Shown here: piece by piece, positions 5,875 through 10,544 of the stretch | How the letters are laid out: the number at the start of each line of letters is the position of its first letter | Numbering within the stretch: the stretch's first letter is position 1 | Assembly (NCBI GenBank): GCA_021203425.1 | Contig: JAJQBF010000199.1 | Coordinates: 1 to 10,544 of the forward strand | Reading direction: 5' to 3' | DNA: 10,544 nucleotides | Source of the DNA: Clostridiales bacterium | GTDB taxonomy: Bacteria; Bacillota; Clostridia; Lachnospirales; CAG-274 | Position numbers and translations under genes: made by a program | The notes under the pieces: generated by a model | What the model saw: only the letters and a program-made list of their open reading frames with translations | Database searches by the model: none | What the model was told of the DNA's origin: nothing

Positions 5875-7062
5875 TTATTCCATATAAGTTTGATAATAAT
5901 CTTCTACTGCCATTTCGAGATAATCAGTAACTTCTTCGTCATATATGGCATAAATATAGTCATCTAAAAGCTGATAATAATAGGCGCTTTCGGAAAATTC
6001 TTTATATTCCTCTTCGGAGTAATCATTATAATTTTCTATCATATCCATCATTTGGTTCATCAACTTTGACAAATCCGAAACGTATTTTGCAAATTCCGTA
6101 TATTCACTGCTTACACTTATTGTTCCGACGGATTCATTATCGAGAATTGTGTTGTAAAGATATTCTACACAGCTGTTGATACTTTCTTCCATAGTAAGCT
6201 CGTCATCAACCGATATAACTTCAGAATAATCACCTGATATAAAATTTTTTATTACTCCGGTTATAAGCGGATTGTCTGCATTTTCATAAAGCCCCTCAAA
6301 AAGAAGTCTTGAAATTTCCTTTTCAGTTTCGTCTTCTTCCGAATAGGCATAGCTTTCATAAAAGTCAAAATAGCTGATGCCGTCTTCGTCCGGCTCGAAC
6401 TCTTCGGGTTCATCATACTTGCTGTAATCCGGGTCATCTCCGTAATGTTCCTTACACAGTTCGGCAAGTTCTTCATATCCTTTTGTGTCGGACATTTTTT
6501 CAATCTGGTAAATATCCATATCGGAAAAGACATAGACAATAGGAAAAGGTTCTCCGGCATATTCTATATTTTGAAGGTATGAGTCGGAGATAATACTTAT
6601 TTGACCGACGTCTTCGTCATAATATACGGTTCCGTCTAATATTTCAATAAGCTCTTTTACGGGAGCCATATTATAGCCCTCTTTTATAACAGGGGTTTGG
6701 CTTAAAATACCCATTTTGTCTTCCCCTGTATCGTCAAAGAGAGAGACAACTCCGTAGCTTGCGTTATCGATAACATAAGAATAGGCGCCATTATCAATAT
6801 TAAGGCTGAATCTGCCGTCGGGGGTTTCAAGAATAAGGAGTTTTCCTGAGGACGTGCTTTTAAAGCTGAGTTCTCTGTTTAAATATGCCTCAAGAACATT
6901 TCTTAAAGGAACGTAAACCTCTCCGTCTATTATTTCCGGTTCAACGGGAAAATCTATTTTTTCATAATCTACATAAACTTCGGGAACGGTTTCAAAGCCG
7001 TAAACCGAAACTGACCACGAAACGGAAACCAAAGCTATGCACAAACACACAAATCTTTTCAT
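5875..7062 (-). CDS. Secreted acidic protein with copper-amine-oxidase-like stalk repeats (paralogue 2)
   Basis: A 395-residue protein with a signal peptide (about residues 1-22). Two stalk-type repeats follow: the first around 35-60, with VYVPLRNVLEAYL at 50-61, the second around 125-158, with MAPVKELIEIL and then YDEDVGQISI. These match the copper amine oxidase N-terminal-like domain (Cu_amine_oxidN1) common in clostridial surface proteins, where it is a structural module and not an enzyme. The rest (160-395) is very rich in Glu, Asp and Tyr, probably helical, and of unknown function. It has a GGGGAGAGGG ribosome site and lies 17 bases after its paralogue upstream, so they form one transcription unit. 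The function is not known; a calcium- or cation-binding envelope role is only a guess from the acidity. Confidence 0.8.
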   Translation of the reverse strand: MKRFVCLCIALVSVSWSVSVYGFETVPEVYVDYEKIDFPVEPEIIDGEVYVPLRNVLEAYLNRELSFKSTSSGKLLILETPDGRFSLNIDNGAYSYVIDNASYGVVSLFDDTGEDKMGILSQTPVIKEGYNMAPVKELIEILDGTVYYDEDVGQISIISDSYLQNIEYAGEPFPIVYVFSDMDIYQIEKMSDTKGYEELAELCKEHYGDDPDYSKYDEPEEFEPDEDGISYFDFYESYAYSEEDETEKEISRLLFEGLYENADNPLITGVIKNFISGDYSEVISVDDELTMEESINSCVEYLYNTILDNESVGTISVSSEYTEFAKYVSDLSKLMNQMMDMIENYNDYSEEEYKEFSESAYYYQLLDDYIYAIYDEEVTDYLEMAVEDYYQTYME

Positions 7063-7079
7063 AATTATACCCTCTCCCC

Positions 7080-8405
7080 TTATTTATAATATGCCTGAAC
7101 GACATCATCGCCGTAGTAATAATAAATCCAGTTATCACCGAAATTATTTTTATATATTTCTTTAAGCCATTCCTCATATTCTTCATCACTTTCAGAGTCT
7201 TCATTTTCGGGAGAATATTCGGCAAGCAGGTCTAAAAGAGTAAGTTCAAAATCTTCATTGTTTTTATAAAGCCTGTCAAGATAAAGCTCAATATGTACGG
7301 AATAAAGCCCTGTCAGGTAAGCAGTCATATTGTCCGTGAAAGGCCAGCAGTATGTCAAAAAGCTGTATCCGTTAAATATTTCGTCTACATATTCATTAAG
7401 TTTTATATCGGGATAATAATTCATATAAAGGTTATCTATTTTTGAAATTATATATCTGATATAAGGCTCTGCCGTACTGTTTGAGGAAATATTTTCCGTG
7501 TTATTTCCGCAGACAAATTCAAACAGGTTTTTAAGACTTTCCTCTGTTGTTAAGCTTTCGTCTGTAACTATATATTCCGAATAATCATTGTTAAAAAAGG
7601 CTGTTATAAGATTGGGAAGATATTCGGCATATTCCTCATTAAGACAGTATTCGTTAAAATATCTCATTTCATAATAACAAAACTCTCTTAAACAAATATA
7701 ATGTTCTTCTGAATAGTCGGAGTCATCTTCAAAGGCAAGAATTTTTTCTGCCAGCTCCTTATAATATTCAAAGCCTTCGTCAGAGGTAAGAGCCGATGAA
7801 ATTTCCGTGTTATAGTTTGTGTTCAGAAGTACAATAGGGTATGGAAGACCTTCATAATCTATATAGCTGTTGTAAAGCTCGGAATGTATCGAAATAAGAC
7901 CTTCTTCGCCGGCATATTCTATATTTCCGTTTAATATCTCTATAATTTCTCTTACAGGCAGCATTGTTCTTCCGTTTTTAACATAGGGCTTGTTGGTTAA
8001 AACACCTATTTTGTTATAGTTTGAATATTTGTCAAGAAACATATAATTGCCCTTGTCAATGTCAAGAGAAAAACGACCTTCACCAGTATAGGCAGTTAAA
8101 ATTCTTCCGTTTCTGCCTGTTTTATAATCAACGTCTTTTCGTGTAAAGGCCTCGAGTACACTTCTTATGGGAACATAGGCAACACCGTCTGTAATGTCGG
8201 GCTCAGTATCAAACTCCAGTTCACGTCCGTCACAGATAACCTTTACGGAACTGTTTATATATTCGAATTCTGTTTCTTCATCTGTTTCGGATATATCTGT
8301 ATTTTCCTGTATGTCTTTATAAATATCCTCGCTGCAAAAAACCCCGATAGTAAAAAGCCCCATCGCTATAGCCAAAACACCGCAAAATAATACTGCTTTT
8401 TTCAT
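7080..8405 (-). CDS. Secreted acidic protein with copper-amine-oxidase-like stalk repeats (paralogue 1)
   Basis: A 441-residue protein, first of the two-gene unit. The signal peptide is about 1-24, followed by an acidic spacer (28-50). Two stalk repeats follow: one around 54-90 containing AYVPIRSVLEAF, the other around 138-173 containing TMLPVREIIEILNGNIEY. It aligns with the neighbouring 395-residue protein over its whole length: both have a GRFSL.ID block, a GVL..P block, PIV after the stalk, and a shared DYSE...D..LT.EES segment in the C-terminal half, so the two arose by tandem duplication and then diverged. The C-terminal region is again rich in Glu, Asp, Tyr and Asn. It has an AGAGGT ribosome site and a housekeeping promoter at 8438-8466. 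No catalytic motif is seen, and the function is unknown. Confidence 0.8.
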   Translation of the reverse strand: MKKAVLFCGVLAIAMGLFTIGVFCSEDIYKDIQENTDISETDEETEFEYINSSVKVICDGRELEFDTEPDITDGVAYVPIRSVLEAFTRKDVDYKTGRNGRILTAYTGEGRFSLDIDKGNYMFLDKYSNYNKIGVLTNKPYVKNGRTMLPVREIIEILNGNIEYAGEEGLISIHSELYNSYIDYEGLPYPIVLLNTNYNTEISSALTSDEGFEYYKELAEKILAFEDDSDYSEEHYICLREFCYYEMRYFNEYCLNEEYAEYLPNLITAFFNNDYSEYIVTDESLTTEESLKNLFEFVCGNNTENISSNSTAEPYIRYIISKIDNLYMNYYPDIKLNEYVDEIFNGYSFLTYCWPFTDNMTAYLTGLYSVHIELYLDRLYKNNEDFELTLLDLLAEYSPENEDSESDEEYEEWLKEIYKNNFGDNWIYYYYGDDVVQAYYK

Positions 8406-8437
8406 AACATACCTCTTTTCGTTTTATGTATAAAACA

Positions 8438-8466
8438 ATTATATAACCATTGCCCCGAAAATTCAA
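8438..8466 (-). promoter_or_regulatory. Sigma-A promoter of the stalk-protein unit
   Basis: On the minus strand: TTGAAT (8466-8461), 17 bases, TATAAT (8443-8438). The -10 is a perfect match and the -35 matches four of six bases (TTGA). The predicted start is near 8431, about 25 bases before the ATG at 8405. Vegetative control is therefore more likely than sporulation control for these two genes. Confidence 0.65.
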
Positions 8467-8510
8467 TATGTTAATTTTAAAAAATCAGCTTTTTAATTTT
8501 CTTTAATATT

Positions 8511-8684
8511 TCAGCTGTGTTCTGTTATCGGCTCTGTTGTAAGCTGTTGGACTGAACTGCTGTGTTTTTCCTCATATTTTTCTTTCAGTTCTATGTGAAA
8601 AATATCCGGAATACCCCTGTATTTTTCGTTCCGGGGTTTTTGCTTTCCGAAATAGTGTATTATAACGGTTTTTCTCTTACCCGG
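8511..8684 (-). pseudogene. Protein-like open stretch without a start codon
   Basis: This stretch lies in the long intergenic region 8406-9132. On the minus strand it is open for 57 codons, from just after a TAA (8687-8685) to a TGA (8513-8511). It contains no ATG, GTG or TTG near its beginning and no ribosome site. The composition looks coding (VIIHYFGKQKPRNEKYRG, then IFHIELKEKYEEKH). A perfect TATAAT (8664-8659) lies inside it without a matching -35. It also contains a 6-bp CCGGAA/TTCCGG inverted repeat (8607-8612 and 8630-8635). It could be the tail of a decayed gene or mobile element, a dispersed intergenic repeat, or chance. I do not recognise the family. Confidence 0.22.
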
Positions 8685-8691
8685 TTATTAA

Positions 8692-8711
8692 AAGAGCCCT
8701 GACGGGCTCTT
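8692..8711 (-). terminator. Intrinsic terminator of the 42-codon gene
   Basis: An 8-bp perfect stem AAGAGCCC (8692-8699) with GGGCTCTT (8704-8711), 4-nt loop. On the minus strand the right arm runs into TTTTAAT, as expected for a rho-independent terminator. It lies 11 bases after the stop of the small gene at 8723. The plus-strand side has no immediate T-run. Confidence 0.75.
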
Positions 8712-8722
8712 GCGTGTTGGTT

Positions 8723-8851
8723 TTAATCTTTCTGGCTTTTATCTATACGCCTGATTGCATTTTCAATAACTTTTTTGGCTCTTTCATCGTTATTTGTTTC
8801 AAGCAAAGCCAGCAGTGATTCCAGTAAGATGCATAATTCTTGGCTTGACAT
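8723..8851 (-). CDS. Small 42-residue protein of unknown function
   Basis: A short gene complete with all its signals. ATG 8851 follows a GGAGGTGA ribosome site at about six bases; 42 codons follow to TAA 8723. A promoter lies at 8899-8927 and an intrinsic terminator at 8692-8711. The product (MSSQELCILLESLLALLE... ...RIDKSQKD) has a leucine-rich first half that could form an amphipathic helix, then a charged helix with the ERAKKVIENAIRRID pattern. It has no clear membrane segment. I do not recognise a family. Such small helical proteins can be adaptors or regulators, but nothing here shows which. It is transcribed divergently from icd. Confidence 0.72.
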   Translation of the reverse strand: MSSQELCILLESLLALLETNNDERAKKVIENAIRRIDKSQKD

Positions 8852-8898
8852 TATAACTCACCTCCGGAGTTGGTTTACTCTGCGTTTTCTGTAATATT

Positions 8899-8927
8899 AT
8901 TGTAACAGATTTTAAATGAGCCGGCAA
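8899..8927 (-). promoter_or_regulatory. Sigma-A promoter of the 42-codon gene
   Basis: On the minus strand: TTGCCG (8927-8922), 17 bases, TACAAT (8904-8899). The predicted start near 8892 leaves a leader of about 40 bases before the ATG at 8851. The -35 matches four of six bases and the -10 five of six. Confidence 0.6.
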
Positions 8928-8989
8928 TATCTTTCGTTTAAAAATTATGACAAGGTGTCTTGAGAATCATAAACTTACAATTTATAATT

Positions 8990-9009
8990 CCGATTGATGT
9001 CAAAATCGG
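8990..9009. promoter_or_regulatory. Inverted repeat next to the icd -35
   Basis: CCGATT (8990-8995) and AATCGG (9004-9009) form a perfect 6-bp inverted repeat with an 8-bp spacer, ending two bases before the -35 of icd. Its position would suit an operator for an activator or repressor. No known regulator motif is recognised. Confidence 0.25.
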
Positions 9010-9011
9010 GG

Positions 9012-9040
9012 TTGACACAAGGGCTTTATTCGGGTATAAT
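9012..9040 (+). promoter_or_regulatory. icd: Consensus sigma-A promoter of icd
   Basis: TTGACA (9012-9017), exactly 17 bases, TATAAT (9035-9040): a perfect housekeeping promoter. Transcription would start near 9047, leaving a leader of about 85 bases that contains the hairpin at 9074-9105. Confidence 0.88.
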
Positions 9041-9073
9041 TTTAAATGTTATAAAAGAATTTTCGAAATTTAG

Positions 9074-9109
9074 GGGTAAAGGAATCCTTCGGGAGCTCTT
9101 TACCCTTTT
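9074..9109 (+). promoter_or_regulatory. Leader hairpin with T-run before icd (attenuator-like)
   Basis: An 8-bp stem GGGTAAAG (9074-9081) with CTTTACCC (9098-9105), a 3x3 internal loop, then TCC/GGA closed by a UUCG tetraloop (9088-9091), followed by TTTT (9106-9109). It lies between the promoter and the AAGGAGG ribosome site (9118-9124). It has the form of an intrinsic terminator inside a leader. It could attenuate icd or simply stabilise the mRNA 5' end. No alternative antiterminator pairing was found by eye. Confidence 0.5.
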
Positions 9110-9132
9110 ATACTATTAAGGAGGCCGCTGTT

Positions 9133-10344
9133 ATGGATAAAATTAAAATGGTAACACCGATCGTTGAGATGGACGGAGATGAAATGACCAGAATACTCTG
9201 GAAATGGATCAAGGATATTCTTATTGTTCCTTATGTAGATCTTAAAACAGAGTATTATGATTTGGGACTTGTTAAGAGAAATGAAACCGACGACAAAATA
9301 ACCGTTGAGAGTGCGGAGGCAACTAAAAAATACGGTATTGCCGTTAAATGCGCTACTATTACTCCCAATGCGGCAAGAATGCCCGAATATAATTTAAAAG
9401 AAATGTGGAAGTCACCAAACGGCACAATAAGAGCCATTTTGGACGGCACTGTTTTCAGAACTCCTATTCTTGTTAAAGGAATAACCCCTTACATACCTAC
9501 TTGGACTCAGCCTATAACCATTGCAAGACACGCTTACGGCGATGTTTATAAAAATGTAGAAATGAGAGTGGAAGGCGGAGGAAAGGCAGAACTTGTTGTA
9601 ACCGGCAAGGACGGAAAGGAAACAAGAGAGACAATTTTTGACTTTGAAGGCGACGGCATAATTCAGGGACTTCATAATATCGACAAAAGTATAGAGGGCT
9701 TTGCCAGAAGCTGTTTTAATTTTGCAATAGATACAAAACAGGATTTATGGTTTGCCACTAAGGATACGATTTCAAAGAAATATGATCACCGCTTTAAGGA
9801 TATTTTTGCCAAAATATTCGAAAATGAATATAAGGATAAATTCGACAGCCTCGGGATAGAATATTTCTATACACTTATAGATGACGCCGTTGCAAGGGTT
9901 ATAAGGTCGAAAGGCGGTTATATTTGGGCTTGTAAGAACTATGACGGCGATGCTATGTCGGATATGGTTTCGACGGCTTTCGGTTCACTGGCTATGATGA
10001 CCTCCGTTTTGGTTTCTCCTGACGGAAAATATGAATATGAGGCGGCTCACGGAACAGTTCAAAGACATTATTACAAATATTTAAAGGGTGAAGAAACTTC
10101 TACAAACTCTGTGGCAACGATTTTTGCTTGGAGCGGCGCTTTCAGAAAGAGGGGCGAGCTTGACGGTCTTGAAGACCTTGTTAAATATGCCGATGCTCTT
10201 GAAAAGGCTACAATAGACACAATAGAAAGCGGAATTATGACGAGAGACTTATATCTTCTTTCAAGTCTGCCCAATAAGCAGAAGGTAAACAGCCGGGAAT
10301 TTCTTGAGGCTATAGCCGAAAGACTTGCAGAGGAACTTGCTTAA
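9133..10344 (+). CDS. icd: NADP-dependent isocitrate dehydrogenase, eukaryote-like homodimeric type
   Basis: This 403-residue enzyme oxidatively decarboxylates isocitrate to 2-oxoglutarate, making NADPH; in anaerobes this mainly serves glutamate synthesis. It belongs to the eukaryote-like dimeric IDH group (also found in some bacteria), not the E. coli type. The substrate-binding loop SPNGTIR is at 94-100, R109 in GTVFR, R132 and Y139 in RHAYGDVY, and metal-binding aspartates in YDGDAMSD at 270-277 (D273, D277). The NADP-binding EAAHGTVQRH is at 303-312. Up to Y139 the positions coincide with human IDH1 numbering. All key residues are present and the length is normal. The ATG follows AAGGAGG by eight bases. 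It is a single-gene unit with its own promoter, leader hairpin and terminator; no other TCA-cycle gene is beside it. Confidence 0.96.
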   Translation: MDKIKMVTPIVEMDGDEMTRILWKWIKDILIVPYVDLKTEYYDLGLVKRNETDDKITVESAEATKKYGIAVKCATITPNAARMPEYNLKEMWKSPNGTIRAILDGTVFRTPILVKGITPYIPTWTQPITIARHAYGDVYKNVEMRVEGGGKAELVVTGKDGKETRETIFDFEGDGIIQGLHNIDKSIEGFARSCFNFAIDTKQDLWFATKDTISKKYDHRFKDIFAKIFENEYKDKFDSLGIEYFYTLIDDAVARVIRSKGGYIWACKNYDGDAMSDMVSTAFGSLAMMTSVLVSPDGKYEYEAAHGTVQRHYYKYLKGEETSTNSVATIFAWSGAFRKRGELDGLEDLVKYADALEKATIDTIESGIMTRDLYLLSSLPNKQKVNSREFLEAIAERLAEELA

Positions 10345-10370
10345 AAGACTTTTTGTCATATCGTAGAAAG

Positions 10371-10440
10371 GCAGCTTATATTCATTATGAAGAAAAGGAC
10401 GGAATCGGCTTTGATTATATGATATATGAGCTGCTTTTTT
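10371..10440 (+). terminator. Terminator after icd
   Basis: An 11-bp stem (one G-U pair): 10371-10381, beginning GCAGCT, with 10424-10434, ending AGCTGC, then TTTTTT (10435-10440). The loop is long (42 nt) for a terminator. An outer 8-bp stem, GACTTTTT (10347-10354) with AAAAAGTC (10447-10454), could enclose the whole structure. Confidence 0.6.
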
Positions 10441-10498
10441 GAGTAGAAAAAGTCCTAAAAAATAATCAGAAAAAAATTCAAAAAAATTTAAAAAACGC

Positions 10499-10527
10499 TT
10501 GACAAAGTTTTGAAAGTGTGGTATTAT
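10499..10527 (+). promoter_or_regulatory. Strong sigma-A promoter with A-rich upstream tract, reading off the right edge
   Basis: TTGACA (10499-10504), 17 bases, TATTAT (10522-10527), preceded by an A-tract-rich region (10469-10496) that resembles an UP element. A start near 10534 leaves only the first bases of the transcript in the window. The combination of a perfect -35, ideal spacing and upstream A-tracts is typical of stable-RNA or highly expressed operons. What lies downstream cannot be seen. Confidence 0.7.
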
Positions 10528-10544
10528 AATTTAGCTGTCGCAAG

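Noticed and set aside
6261..6560. A 99-codon minus-strand frame inside the 395-residue stalk protein
   Set aside because: It is an alternate-frame shadow of the real gene, with no initiation signal.
8406..9132. tRNA, CRISPR array or known riboswitch in the long intergenic region
   Set aside because: No cloverleaf, no regularly spaced direct repeats and no recognisable riboswitch core were seen; the content is promoters, one small gene, terminator, icd leader and one unexplained open stretch.

Overview
The window looks like chromosome from a low-GC, endospore-forming member of the Clostridia (Firmicutes). The evidence is a complete spoIIIA sporulation operon, strong AGGAGG-type ribosome binding sites, TTGACA/TATAAT promoters, and anchored or secreted acidic proteins with Clostridia-style stalk domains. 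The exact family cannot be told from sequence alone; a Lachnospiraceae or related lineage is a guess.

Layout. Positions 71-4852 (minus strand) hold the eight-gene spoIIIA operon in the order spoIIIAA-AB-AC-AD-AE-AF-AG-AH, tightly packed and partly overlapping. Facing it across a 130-bp divergent intergenic region is a plus-strand gene at 4983-5812. It encodes a membrane-anchored LytM/M23 protein, taken here to be the SpoIIQ partner. A sigma-F-like promoter points toward the spoIIQ-like gene and a sigma-E-like promoter points toward spoIIIA, so the mother-cell and forespore halves of the SpoIIIA-SpoIIQ (A-Q) feeding channel are encoded back to back. The spoIIQ-like gene converges on a two-gene minus-strand unit (5875-8405) encoding two paralogous secreted proteins with copper-amine-oxidase-like N-terminal (stalk) repeats; a shared hairpin lies between. 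From 8406 to 9132 there are promoters, a 42-codon minus-strand gene with its own promoter and terminator, a protein-like open stretch without a start codon, and the icd promoter and leader. Positions 9133-10344 encode a eukaryote-type NADP isocitrate dehydrogenase. The window ends with a terminator and a very strong promoter firing off the right edge.

Main discovery. Two channel genes are not single open frames. The spoIIQ-like gene is split by a -1 shift at a canonical A AAA AAC heptamer, followed after 6 nt (which contain the in-frame UAA) by a 12-bp hairpin. This is textbook programmed ribosomal frameshifting geometry, and the LytM domain can only be made by frameshifting. spoIIIAD is also split by a -1 shift, exactly at the dnaX-type heptamer A AAA AAG, and the shifted product restores the family's normal sequence and length. 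In addition, spoIIIAB has no ordinary start codon for its conserved N-terminus; the family start aligns with an AUA. Either the A-Q channel in this organism is set by recoding (short and long forms of SpoIIQ and of SpoIIIAD), or two A6 homopolymers were under-called in the assembly. The hairpin makes the first explanation clearly better for spoIIQ; for spoIIIAD the choice is open.
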